Part shown: one piece after another, positions 32,935 to 42,350 of the stretch
Position numbering within the stretch: position 1 is the stretch's first letter
Layout: the number at the start of each line of letters is the position of its first letter
Assembly (NCBI GenBank): GCA_028583685.1
Contig: JAMXIF010000003.1
Coordinates: 54,854,134 to 54,918,133 of the forward strand
Length of the DNA stretch: 64,000 nucleotides
Direction of reading: 5' to 3'
Origin: Petaurus breviceps papuanus
Lineage: Eukaryota > Chordata > Mammalia > Diprotodontia > Petauridae
Position numbers and translations under genes: made by a program
The notes under the pieces: model-generated
What the model was told of the DNA's origin: nothing
The model's input: only the letters and a program-made list of their open reading frames with translations
Database searches by the model: none

Positions 32935-33110
32935 TGGGGTAGCTAGGTGGCACAGTGAAGGGAGCCTTAGAGTCAGGAGGATCTGAGTTCAAATCCGGCC
33001 TCAGACATTTAACACATACTACTTGTGTGACCTTGGGCAAGTCAATTAACCCCAACTTCCCCACCTTCCCCCCTCCAAAAAGACAAAAAAACACACACAC
33101 ACACAGGAAA
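32935..33110 (+). repeat. WSINE-type SINE
   Basis: 'ggggtagctaggtggcacag', 'gagttcaaatccggcctcagac', 'gaccttgggcaagtcaattaacccc', ending in an (AC)n-bearing A tail. TSD aagaagtatgcatt (32921-32934) / aagaagtgagcatt (33111-33124). Confidence 0.9.
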
Positions 33111-33119
33111 AAGAAGTGA

Positions 33120-33240
33120 GCATTCTAGGCATGAGGGATTGTCAAGGCAAATGCAAAGAGGTGGACAATAATATGTAGTATGTGATAAACAGAAAGAACA
33201 CCAGTTTGTCTAGATGGCCAAGTGTGGAAGAGAACAGATG
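33120..33240 (-). repeat. L2 antisense scrap
   Basis: 'gagcattctaggcatgagggattgtcaaggcaaatgcaaagagg' ... 'agaacaccagtttgtctag' resembles the antisense L2 3' region. Confidence 0.5.
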
Positions 33241-33279
33241 AAATGAAATCTGTTAAGGAGACATGTATTTCCATTGACA

Positions 33280-33590
33280 AAGAGCTCTGGAATCAAAAGA
33301 GCTCTGGCTCTCCCACTTATATGATCTTGCCTCAATTGTTTATTTTTTCTGAAACTCAAATTCCTCATCTATAAAATGGATATAATACTTACACTGCCTA
33401 CTTCACAAGGTCATTGTAAGGATCAAATGAAATATATCATCAATAAATCAATAAAAATTTATGGGTCTACTTAGTGCCATTTTATCTTATTGTAATTATT
33501 TTATTACATTTTATATTACTGTATCCTCAATGCCTTGCACATAGTGGGCATTTAGTAAATATGTGTTCTACTGCATCAACCAACTGGCAA
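33280..33590 (+). repeat. MIR-class SINE followed by L2 3' end
   Basis: The MIR-like part is 'ttcctcatctataaaatggatataatacttacactgcctacttcacaaggtcattgtaaggatcaaatg' (to about 33440). The L2 tail 'gtatcctcaatgccttgcacatagtgggcatttagtaaatatgtg' follows at 33520-33570. Confidence 0.65.
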
Positions 33591-33789
33591 ATTACTTCCT
33601 AATGCAGACTTAAAATATTGCACATTTCTGACAAGAGTCATCTTTATTTTAAAATGTTTGTATTGAAGAATTATTTTTCTTTTCATTGAAGTAGATCATT
33701 GGCTTAGGAAAGCCACATCACTCTCTGTTTTGAGTTTTCCTTATTGAAAATAGAGTAGAAAAACACTTTTATATAATTTCAAAGTTTAA

Positions 33790-33930
33790 AGGTCCCTTAG
33801 AAATCCTCTAGTACCACCCCTTAATTTCACAGATGGGAAAACTGAGGCCCAGAGAAGTGAAATAATGTGACTTTTCCAGGGCCACACAACTAGGGGCAGA
33901 GGTGGGAGGATTTCAAGGCTCCTGTATCCC
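33790..33930 (-). repeat. MIR-class SINE, antisense
   Basis: 'aaggtcccttagaaatcctctagtaccac', 'cacagatgggaaaactgaggcccagagaagtg', 'ccagggccacacaactagggg'. Confidence 0.7.
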
Positions 33931-34151
33931 AACCGAGGGTTGTTTCTTCCAAATTATAGCTGATTCTCTGCGACAACTGTTTGAAAGTTCTGGTTCCAGA
34001 TCCTAAAAGAGAATATATTTATGAATAGTCAGTAATGTAAAGCAGGAACTTACTCTTACTTCTCCACATGCTACTTAGAGAAAGGATGGAGTATTTGTAG
34101 CATTTTATTTTAAAGAGTACATATGCTGTGTGCCACTGTTTATATCCTGCC

Positions 34152-34195
34152 GTTGTGTGTGTGTGTATATGTGTATGTATGTGTGTGTGTGTATT
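34152..34195. repeat. (TG)n/(TA) microsatellite
   Basis: Imperfect TG repeat with TATG interruptions. Confidence 0.85.
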
Positions 34196-34367
34196 TGGAG
34201 TGTAAGGGAGATGTGCAGATGTAAAAGGAAAGAATGAAGAGGAAGGAGGAATACAAAAAATTATGGACCCCCAAGTAGTCCCTGTAGATGCTCAAAAGGA
34301 ATTCACTGTGTGATTATGAATGGAATGAATGATGGAAACAAAAGATGTGTAATGATTCCAGTTGTAG

Positions 34368-34530
34368 AGAAGCAACATAATAAACAGAATGGAAAGAATA
34401 TTGCCTCTAGAGGACCTGGGTTCAAATTCTGCCTCTGATGCTTACTACTTCAGTGACCTTGGGCAAATCACTTCATAGCCTTCAATCTCAGTTTTCTAAT
34501 CTGTAAAAGAAGGGGGCCAATCAATCAATC
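34368..34530 (+). repeat. CORE-SINE (MIR type)
   Basis: 'attgcctctagaggacctgggttcaaattctgcctctg', 'gaccttgggcaaatcacttc', 'cagttttctaatctgtaaaagaaggggg', followed by a short (CAAT)n run. Confidence 0.7.
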
Positions 34531-34564
34531 AATTAATCAACTAATTAGTTGGAACCATGAAGAG

Positions 34565-34810
34565 CTGTCACCCTATAAAGGTTATCAGGGCATATAATCT
34601 TATTAATTGAAGTGGAGGGTTGAACTCCACCCCCCCCATGTAAATATATACAGAACAAACACAAAGCAAATTAATTCAATGTAGATAAGTCCAATTAGGG
34701 AAGGAATCCCCTAGTAGCTGGGGAGCTCTGTATAGGTTTAATGTTAAAGTGATGTTTTATTTGACACCTTGAAGGAGAAGAGATGAGGAATAGCTATATG
34801 AGGAATAGGT
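34565..34810 (+). repeat. Unclassified dispersed repeat, copy B
   Basis: Longer version of the repeat at 32718. It includes 'gatcagggaaggaatccccta'-like extra text (actual 'attagggaaggaatcccctagtagc') missing from copy A. Stem-loop gtggag/ctccac at 34612-34630. Family not recognised; it could be an LTR or a small DNA element. Confidence 0.7.
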
Positions 34811-34814
34811 ATGA

Positions 34815-34920
34815 TCCTGTTATTTATTAGCTGTATAAAAGTGGCAACTCCCTGAACCTTAGTTTCCCCATATGTAAAATGGGAATTATAGCACTTTGTA
34901 TTACCTACCACCTCAAAGGG
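34815..34920 (+). repeat. MIR-class 3' half
   Basis: 'gctgtataaaagtggcaactccctgaaccttagtttccccatatgtaaaatgggaattatagc'. Confidence 0.65.
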
Positions 34921-35027
34921 TTGATGTTGTGTTTCTCCTAGCGGGCAAGTTCAATGGGAAAAATTTGCTTTGGGGAGGCAGGATTAGGCCAATGTTCCTT
35001 CTAAGAATTTTAGGTTATAAACTGATT

Positions 35028-35336
35028 AATAATGATAATAGTGTTTGCAAAACCCTTTACAAACATTATCCTATTTAAGTCCCACAAAAACCCTGGGGTC
35101 CAGAGAGGGGAAGTGAGGCCTATGGTTATACAGATTTTACCCCTCAGAGATGCCCCATAGGAACATTTTATTGTTTTTAATATTTCTAGGATCCATCACA
35201 GTGCCTGACATATCGGTTCTTAATTAAAGCTTGCTGGAATGGGGATAAAAAACACAAACAAGGAAAAAAGTGTGAGAGGTGGGATTTGAACCCAGTTCCA
35301 CCTGACCCCAAGTCCAGCACTGTATATACCATGAGC
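35028..35336 (-). repeat. MIR-class SINE, split by an L2-like tail
   Basis: Left part 'gcaaaaccctttacaaacattatcctatttaagtcccac', 'cagagaggggaagtgagg'. Right part 'ggtgggatttgaacccagttccacctg', 'tccagcactgtatataccatg'. Between them lies 'ggatccatcacagtgcctgacatatcgg...taaagcttgctgg' (35190-35240), an L2-type 3' end in sense. Confidence 0.6.
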
Positions 35337-35609
35337 CTTTTATTATAAAATTAGAAATAATCCACTAAAATTGTAAATCTCAGGAGAGGTGATACATTGG
35401 TAAGAAAGAGTTTCAGTCCAGTTGTAAAAAGAACATCAGATTCTAGATGTTTTGAGGTGAAAAAGTTAGAAAACCAGAAGGCATTGAAGGGGAAAAGAGG
35501 ATAGAAAAAGGAAGCTAGTGACTCTGGAGACATGCACTCAAAATTTTGCTGGGGGCACCTTGGCTTATTTTTATCTGAGCACAGAAAAATAGAAACCCGG
35601 GTAAAGAGT

Positions 35610-35970
35610 ATTTGAGTCTTTTTAAAAGGCCTGGCAGGCAGGCACCTTGCTGCTAATTAAGACTAGACATTAATGACCAAAGTCCATATGTGCTTGTGAC
35701 CTCCCAACCATGAGAGGGCACTGTGAAAAGAGATATCCCCTCTATGAAAAGCCGACACATATCAGTAAAGTAAAGTTAGATGGCAATTAAGCAATCTAAC
35801 ATGACAGGCAGTGCATTTCTGGGCAATTATTGCATGCCTCGGGTGGAGTTATAAGGCATAAGGCCAAAGGTTGAATGACTTTAACCACCGGAGTAGAACA
35901 ATAATCCCCTAGAAATGTACAGCCTGGAGTGTTAAAAAGGCTGAGTAACAGGCTGGATGGGATTGAGTGG
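35610..35970. promoter_or_regulatory. Candidate conserved non-coding block
   Basis: Low-repeat stretch with AT-core homeodomain-like sites (gctaattaag, gcaattaagc, gggcaattattgcatgcc) and balanced composition, unlike the decayed repeats around it. Function is inference; conservation was not tested. Confidence 0.25.
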
Positions 35971-36299
35971 GGGTGGTTGAGGCCAGAAGGGAAAAAGGGG
36001 GGTGGGTGTATCACTGAAAACACTTGCATAGAAAGACTCAAGTCAAGGGCTTGAGGGGACAGCAGGAGTCCAGCAAGAAGGGCAAATGAAAGAACTTCCC
36101 TAGCACATCCCTTGGGAAATCAAACTCATGGATGGGAGGTTAGAATGACACTCTCTCACTTCCTCGTTCCTGGAGACTTGCCCTGGATGAGCCATTCATG
36201 TTCTTATGGAATCAAGGGAAAGTTCTCCTCCAGCAGAGACTGTCCCTGTAGACCATGCTTTTCCTCCCCGAGAGGAGAGGGAAGGGAAAATAAGATAAA

Positions 36300-36480
36300 A
36301 GACTAACAAACCATGGCAAACAACATGCTCAGGTGATCAGATCACTTTTCCCTGTAACAATTAGCATGGCTGTGAGCACAGCATAGTTTGCTGATTTTCA
36401 GCTTAAGCTAATTGCTGCTGATGGTGACACACTGAAAACCAAACCAGAGACAGATGGCTCATTCCACATGGTGTTTTCTC
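36300..36480. promoter_or_regulatory. Candidate conserved non-coding block
   Basis: Contains clustered motifs 'aacaattagcatgg', 'tttgctgattttcagc', 'ttaagctaattgctgctgatgg' and no repeat signature. It reads like an enhancer-type element; unproven. Confidence 0.25.
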
Positions 36481-36856
36481 ATAATACTTGATACTCAAGA
36501 AAGTGGTGGTTGGGGGGTAGGGTGGAAAATATCCCAATTCCCAACTCAGTGTCAGCCTATTCTCCAGCATTGGAGTTTCTCAATTTCCCAAATGCTACAG
36601 TGGGGGTAGTTCTTGCTCAAGACAGGACCCCAAATGCTCTCTGCTGAAGCACATTTCACAACAAAATGCTTTTCTTGAATGTGTGGAAAAACACATTCTG
36701 ATTTTTAAGAAAAGCTTGGGTTATCAGAGTCATCTGATCATGCCAACTTTTTCTTCCCATAGGGTATAACATGTGTTTCTCATATGCATCTACAAATGCA
36801 TTGAATATGTAAGATGGATGTGTAAGAGCTATGCAGAATAAGCCAAAGACTTTCTC

Positions 36857-37035
36857 TCTCCCTTCCTTCCTTCCATCTTCCTTCCATCTTCCTTTCTTCC
36901 TTCCATCTTCCTTTCTTCTTTTCTTCCTTCCTTCCTTCCTTCCTTCCTTCCTTCCTTCCTTCCTTCCTTCCTTCCTTCCTTCCTTCCTTCCTTTCTTCCT
37001 TCCTTCCTTCCCCCTCCTTCCCTGCTTTCTTTCTT
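36857..37035. repeat. (CCTT)n microsatellite
   Basis: About 180 bp of ttcc repeat with early 'catcttccttt' variants. Pro-Ser-Phe-Leu and Lys-Glu-Gly-Arg frames on both strands come from the repeat. Confidence 0.97.
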
Positions 37036-37199
37036 TGATGTGATTGAGTTAGCTTTCCTAGACCTATAGTACACACTAGTGGAAAAATAAGAGACTTAAG
37101 AAGCCAGGTCTACTTTTCTTCTACTTTTGGCAGTAACAATGACTTAGGCAAAGAACTTAGTTCCCCCTACCCTCAACAACTCCCTCCCCCTTCCCGCCC

Positions 37200-37480
37200 C
37201 ACCTAAATAACATTAGTGTCTTAAGCATTTGGAAATAGTCGTCTGAGACCCTTGGGTGCAGTAAACTGTGCAGTCAGTGCCAAATACTGTCACTAGGACA
37301 ATAGTAAACTCTTAATTATTTGAAGGTTAATCTACCTCATTAGCTTCCTCCCCTTCTTCCCCCTCAATAAATAGCTACTTATCTTCATTTTGACCATTTC
37401 CCTCCTGTTTGTTTTATAATTCATTTATCCTTGAGAGGATAGAAGAACCAAAAGGCATAAAAAGCCAAACCAAACCAAAA
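37200..37480. promoter_or_regulatory. Low-repeat block, possible regulatory DNA
   Basis: Unique sequence with 'agtgtcttaagcatttgg', 'actcttaattatttgaaggttaatctacctcattagc'. No repeat signature. Weak call. Confidence 0.2.
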
Positions 37481-37764
37481 CAGCTTCAGTTGGTCTAATT
37501 TGTTGTTTAGTGGCTCTGAGTTTAAAAGGAAAAAAAAGTTTCAAATATAGAAAAGCACAGTGGTCCTAGTCAAAACTGTGAAAAGGATGATGTGTTTGGC
37601 ACAGGTCTATTAGCAACAGCCCCATGCTCCTATCCCAGAGATACTTGTCCTGAACCTAACTAACCCCTTGGCCAGTGAGAGCAGAGGATGATAGGATCAT
37701 ACATTCAGAGGTGGAAAGGACCTTTGAGGCCTACTCAAAAACCCTTTAGTAAATTTCTCTGGCT

Positions 37765-38400
37765 ATTGTGCTGACCTCATTGTTATATGTCTGTGAAACC
37801 TGGACTGTCTACCAGCACCACGCCAGGAAATTGAATCAGTTCCATTTGAATTGTCTTAGGCAGATTCTGAAGATTACCTAGAAAGGTAAGATACTGGACA
37901 GTGAGGTCCTTACTCAAACTAAACTGCCAGAGCATTCAAACTCTGCTTCAGAGCACGCAACTCTGATGGGCTGGTCATGTTGTTTCAAATGCAAAATGTA
38001 TACTTGCCAAAAAAAAAAATTTTATGGAAAACTTACACAGGGCAAGCAAGCATTCACATGGTGGTCAGAAGAAATGATACAAGGACACTCTCAAGGTCTC
38101 TCTTAAGAACTTTGGAATTGATTGTGTGACATGGGAGACAATGGCATAGGACCACTCAGCATGGCATACCCATATGAGAGAAGCTGCTGTACTCTATGAA
38201 CAAAGCAGAATTGAGACAACTCAAAGGAAATGCAGGATGCACCAATTTGAAGAACTGCTCCCAAATGTTCACACAGACTCTTTGTGTCCAACCTGTGGCA
38301 GAACGTTCTGAGCTCATATTGGTCTGATCAGCCATAGTCAGACACACTGAAACTTGACTTTATAGTGATATCATTTGGGTCCTCTTCAAGAGCGAAGGAT
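37765..38400 (+). mobile_element. Non-L1 LINE 3' end (RTE-like), 5'-truncated
   Basis: Encodes the C-terminal region after the reverse transcriptase, with broken frames: IVLTSLLYVCETWTVYQHHARKLNQFHLNCLRQILKI-type text, then the 'GHVV' region, then a CxxC...H zinc-finger-like tail (C.TCGR ... GLISHSQTH-like). It is about 80% collinear by eye with the copy at 60.29-60.93 kb. The 3' end is 'cattt-gggtcctcttcaagagcgaaggatgacaacc'. Distinct from the BovB copy at 21.3 kb. Confidence 0.75.
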
Positions 38401-38617
38401 GACAACCAACCAACTAACCAACCAACCAAACAAACAAACAACCAACTAAACAACCAACCAACCAACCAACCAACCAACCAACCAAACAAACAAACAAACA
38501 AACAAACAACCAAACAACCGACTGACCTACCGACCAACCAACCAAACAAACGACCAACTGACCGACCAACCCACCGACCAACCAAACAAAAACAAACAAA
38601 CAAACAAACAAACAAAG
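38401..38617 (+). repeat. (ACCA)n/(AAAC)n tail of the LINE
   Basis: About 216 bp of accaacca alternating with aaacaaac blocks, directly at the LINE 3' end. It gives the Thr-Asn-Gln-Pro frame on plus and the Val-Gly-Trp-Leu frame on minus, neither of them a gene. Confidence 0.93.
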
Positions 38618-39082
38618 TATACTCTTCTATTTCCCTTATTAAAACTTACTTGCTCTACATCTTTAACCTTGGGCTTTCTGTTCCTTTTAAGGTAGAAACC
38701 AGTTAATTTGACAGACTATTTCATGAAAATATTCTAAGAGGAGATGGCTAGAAGAAAAATCTCTCTTCCAGTGTTCTCAAAGGCTATGATGTATCATGCT
38801 ATTTTAATAGTTGCTTCCTGGAGAAAATGTCCCCCCCTTTATTTAATGCAGAGAAATTATTCTAATGTCAGGCATTTTAGTCAGGTAGAGAACAAGACTG
38901 ATTGATAGGAGAAAGAGTTTTAGGCAAGGAGATGCCTCAAATTGCATCATATAAGAATAATTTTTTTTTGCCTATTTATAGGATCAGTTTTCATAGAGAT
39001 GAAAACTACTGGCCAAAACACATTCTATATTGCTTATTGATTTCAACTATTAGTTAGCAGGAACATTTAATGGGTATGTGTA

Positions 39083-39185
39083 TTCAATTCAACAAATACT
39101 AAGTTCCCATTGTGTACTGTGTTAGGACTTGGGAAAGACACTTTAAATAAGACACAGCCCTTACTCCCATGAAGTTTATTGTGTT
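39083..39185 (-). repeat. L2 3' terminus, antisense
   Basis: 'caacaaatactaagttcccattgtgtactgtgttagg' ... 'cagcccttactcccatgaagtttattgtg'. Confidence 0.6.
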
Positions 39186-39189
39186 GTAT

Positions 39190-39255
39190 TGTGTTTATAA
39201 ATATGTGTGTATGTATGTATATATATATAAATGTATGTATATGTAAACACACAGT
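39190..39255. repeat. TATG/TA simple repeat
   Basis: Imperfect tatg and tata units. Confidence 0.8.
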
Positions 39256-39319
39256 TATGTATGTGTGTAGACATAAATATTACAATGTATTCTTTACCAT
39301 TATGCACACATACACGTAA

Positions 39320-39710
39320 ATACACATGGACTCCTTACCATTCTCTAGCTATAGCATGCTCATTTTGGTCTCTGGGATATTATCTTCCCTAAGAATATTT
39401 GCTTCCCAGTCCCCTTGTACATTCAAAATTCTATACTTCTTCAAGTATAAGGCTGTACTTCAGTTTCATCTCCTCCCTGAAGCTATCACAATGGAATCCA
39501 CACATCACAGGGCTCTATGAGCAAAGAAGAATTGAGACAATTCAAAGGAAATGCAAGATGTGCCAATTTGAAGAACCTCTCCCAAATGTTCAGGGCTCCG
39601 AGTTCCTTTAGCACTTAGAATAGTAATATGCAAATTAGCTTGAGTCTCAAACTAGAGTGTCAGCTTCTCTATAAGGCAAGGAAAATGTCTTTCATTTGTC
39701 TGGTAATGCT
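39320..39710 (+). repeat. L2 3' region with an embedded LINE scrap
   Basis: L2-like 'cagtttcatctcctccctgaagctatc' before, and 'gagtgtcagcttctctataaggcaagg' after, a block (39507-39590) that matches the non-L1 LINE rather than L2. Confidence 0.6.
39507..39590 (+). mobile_element. 84-bp internal fragment of the non-L1 LINE
   Basis: 'ctctatgagcaaagaagaattgagacaattcaaagg' to 'gaacctctcccaaatgttc' matches 38194-38275 and 60716-60790. It lacks the LINE 3' end, so it did not arrive as an ordinary 5'-truncated insertion. Confidence 0.75.
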
Positions 39711-39819
39711 TACATTGCTACGCTAGATCCATGGGAGGCTATGGGATTGCTTATGGAACTAATTTAAACCAATGCTGTGTTCATGACATATACATAGGAG
39801 AAGTCACACATTATAATAA

Positions 39820-40110
39820 AAAAAAAATGGACTTAGCATCAAATGACCTGGGTTTGAGTCTAACTCTTTAGATGATTATCTCTGTGATAGTGGGTAAGAC
39901 ATTTAATCTCTCCAAGTCTTATTTCACCAGTGGCAAAACGTTGATGATGACCTTCCCTGTCTGGGCCAGTCCTTTCTGTGTACCCTGCTGCTGAATTCTC
40001 CTCTAAGTTTTGTTTCATCCTATTACCATGTGAGTTTCTTGAGAGCAAGGATTACTTTATTTTCCCATTTTTACCTCAAACACTTAAAAGTGCTTTGTAC
40101 ATAAGTGTTT
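39820..40110 (+). repeat. MAR1-like SINE followed by L2 3' end
   Basis: SINE part 'ttagcatcaaatgacctgggtttgagtctaac ... gatagtgggtaagacatttaatctctcc'. L2 part 'accatgtgagtttcttgagagcaaggattac ... cacttaaaagtgctttgtac'. Confidence 0.55.
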
Positions 40111-40229
40111 AAATGTTTTTTTTTTATTAATTTCATTCTTTTATTCACCTAAGATGGAAGATGAATAACTATGGAGGCATTATCACTCATTTTAATAATT
40201 AAAAAGTGATTTCCAGTAAGAGGTCAGAT

Positions 40230-40560
40230 GTTTTCTAGAGCTCACGATTTCCACACTTGGCCAGCCCTTGAATTCAACTCCTATCTGTATATGCTTACTA
40301 AATCAGACTGTGCCTCGCTGACCAATTTCTTTCAGCTGTCTTGATAATTGTTACTGATCTCTGTGGCCAGCCCCATTGGGAGTTGATCCACATGGCTTGT
40401 TAAAAGAGTTTAGTCATTTGTATATACATAGTCTCAGACGGCATCTAATAATCACTTGCAGTTCTTTTGTTCAGCCCAGCTGACACTAATTCCTCATTTT
40501 TCCAATAGCTTCTTTTAAAAGGAGATTGTGTTGCTGATTTTGCTCTGTTGTCCTTCCATT
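40230..40560. promoter_or_regulatory. Low-repeat block, possible regulatory DNA
   Basis: 'cttgataattgttactgatc', 'gacggcatctaataatcacttgcag', 'cagcccagctgacactaattcc'. Unique, no repeat signature. Weak call. Confidence 0.2.
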
Positions 40561-40582
40561 TTTCATCATTGTTGTCATTGTC

Positions 40583-40612
40583 ACCATCATCATCATCACC
40601 ATCATTATCAAG
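40583..40612. repeat. (ATC)n short tandem repeat
   Basis: About 10 imperfect CAT/ATC units giving His runs on plus and Met runs on minus. Confidence 0.85.
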
Positions 40613-40644
40613 GCCAAATATATTTTAGTCATATAGATATACAT

Positions 40645-40704
40645 ACATATATGCGTGTATCTCCTTATACACACATGTGTATAAGGAGATACACGCATAT
40701 ATGT
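40645..40704. repeat. Palindrome: 28-bp perfect arms, 4-bp loop
   Basis: Left arm 40645-40672 is the exact reverse complement of right arm 40677-40704; loop acat at 40673-40676. The arms contain non-simple sequence (gcgtgtatctccttatac), and weaker pairing extends outward. It lies in a TA/TG-rich tract running to 40760. Both strands therefore encode the same short peptide text. Confidence 0.95.
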
Positions 40705-41099
40705 GTATATGTGTGTGTGTTTATACACACACATATATATGTATATATGTATGTGTAGCAAATACATGGTCAAATATCCCTTTCCTGTAGGCTATTTTCA
40801 CATTACATTTCTGAAGGAGAATGTTCCCTTCTGCTTTGACAAAAGCTGGTAGGTAGAAAACATCTCCTATAGTTTTAGTAGACCATATCAATCCATTCCT
40901 TTTGTATGTCAGTACTGCCCACCGTCCCTCAGCCATTATATTCCACAGGATATCACTTAGAGTCTCTCCTTTATAGGGAATTTGTATTAAAACATCTTTC
41001 TAGTAGTGTCAGCAAGGAAGGTAATCAATGCAATTGAAGGTTCCTTTCCTTCAGAAAGTAGTGAGGAATTTCTCATGTGAAAATACAAATTTTTCATTG

Positions 41100-41440
41100 A
41101 ATTTAAAAGTGTTTCTTGAATACCTGCTATGCACCTACCACTGTCTAGGCAATATGAGAGATGAAGAGGAACAGTCTGATGTAGTGCCAGCCTATGAACC
41201 ATAACATAAGTTTAAATTTATATACCACTTTAAAGTTTAAAATTCACTTTACAACCTTTATCTTGTTGATCCTAACAACAAATGCTATTGTTATTATCTT
41301 CATTTTACAGATGAAGAAATTGAGACTCAAGGAAATTAAGGAATTTGTCCAGGGCCACACCACTAGCAAGGGTCTTAGGTAGAATCTTAACCAAATTCTT
41401 CCTGACTCCAGGTTCAGTGCTCCATCCACTATGTGTGGCA
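41100..41440 (-). repeat. L2 scrap then MIR-class SINE, antisense
   Basis: L2: 'cttgaatacctgctatgcacctaccactgtctaggc'. MIR from 41215: 'ataccactttaaagtttaaaattcactttac', 'cattttacagatgaagaaattgagactc', 'gtccagggccacaccactagc', 'cctgactccaggttcagtgctccatccactatg'. Confidence 0.75.
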
Positions 41441-41559
41441 TGGATACAAATTCATTAAGGAGACACCATAGGACAGGAATAAAGACAAGACATAGAATTT
41501 CATTGGTCTAGGGAAATACCAGGTGAGGCAATCCCTTCTTCCAATGCAGGTCAACATCT

Positions 41560-41880
41560 TTTCTGCAATTTAGAATTTTAGGGAATTGCTTAGAACATTG
41601 AGATTAAATGATTTAGCTAGGGGGACAGCTAGGTGGCACAGTGAATAGAGCACTGCCCTTGGAGTCAGAAGAACCCAAGTTCAAGTGTGATCTCAAACAC
41701 TTAACACTTACTAGCTGTGTGACCTCGGGCAAGTCACTTAACCCCAAATGCCCTGCCTTCCTCCCTCCAAAAAGAAAAAAAAAAGATTTAGCTAGGGTCA
41801 TAAACCAGTATGTGTCAGAGGGAGGATTTGAATCCAGATCAATTTGACTTTGAGGCTAGCCTGCCATCCACTACCATGCT
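41560..41880 (-). repeat. MIR-class SINE split by a WSINE
   Basis: 'attgagattaaatgatttagctaggg' before and 'gtcataaaccagtatgtgtcagagggaggatttgaatccagatc ... ccatccactaccatgct' after the insertion. Confidence 0.6.
41623..41784 (+). repeat. WSINE-type SINE with 13-bp TSD
   Basis: 'gacagctaggtggcacag', 'cacttactagctgtgtgacctcgggcaagtcac', A-rich tail. The perfect TSD gatttagctaggg at 41610-41622 and 41785-41797. Confidence 0.93.
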
Positions 41881-42040
41881 ATGTTTCAGGGAGATTATAC
41901 AGACATTCATGAAGTAGTGGGCTAACACTTTGAGACAATACATGATTACATGACCAAACAGAGAACTACAGATGCTTTGTGTGCTATTGGATTTGAAATG
42001 AAGGTGATATCAGGGTGGGCTAAAGTGGCTTTATATGATT

Positions 42041-42211
42041 TTTTTTTGTTGCTTTTTGGAGGGCAATTGGGGTTAAGTGACTTGCCCAAGGTCACACGGC
42101 TAGTTTTGTGTGTGTGTGTGTGTGTGTGTTTTAAGTCTGAGGTGGGATTTGAACTCTGGTCCTCCTGACTTCAGGGCTGATGCGCTATTCACTGTGCCAC
42201 CTAGCCACCCC
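42041..42211 (-). repeat. WSINE-type SINE with internal (TG)n
   Basis: 'gcaattggggttaagtgacttgcccaaggtcacacggctag' then (TG)12 at about 42104-42129, then 'taagtctgaggtgggatttgaactc' and the head 'cactgtgccacctagccaccc'. The microsatellite sits at the same position as in the SINE at 11729. Confidence 0.9.
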
Positions 42212-42350
42212 TAAAAAGCAGATGAAACTTGAACTAACCCTTCAAAGACTGGGGGGGGCGCGGTTAAGGGAGAGAGAAGATAGGATGACATCAAGGGCAT
42301 TCCAGGCAGTGGGAATAGCATGAACCAAAGCACAGAGGTGACATGTTAGC
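42212..42350 (-). repeat. L2 antisense scrap
   Basis: 'gcattccaggcagtgggaatagcatgaaccaaagcacagaggtgacatg' is typical antisense L2 3' text. Confidence 0.65.

Noticed and set aside
36780-37076. Lys-Glu-Gly-Arg and Pro-Ser-Phe-Leu repeat proteins
   Set aside because: Translations of the (CCTT)n microsatellite.
38401-38617. CRISPR-like regular repeats
   Set aside because: The units are four bases with no spacers; a simple-repeat tail in a eukaryotic genome.
38328-38706. Opposite-strand frames rich in Thr-Asn-Gln-Pro and Val-Gly-Trp-Leu
   Set aside because: Translations of the (ACCA)n/(AAAC)n LINE tail.
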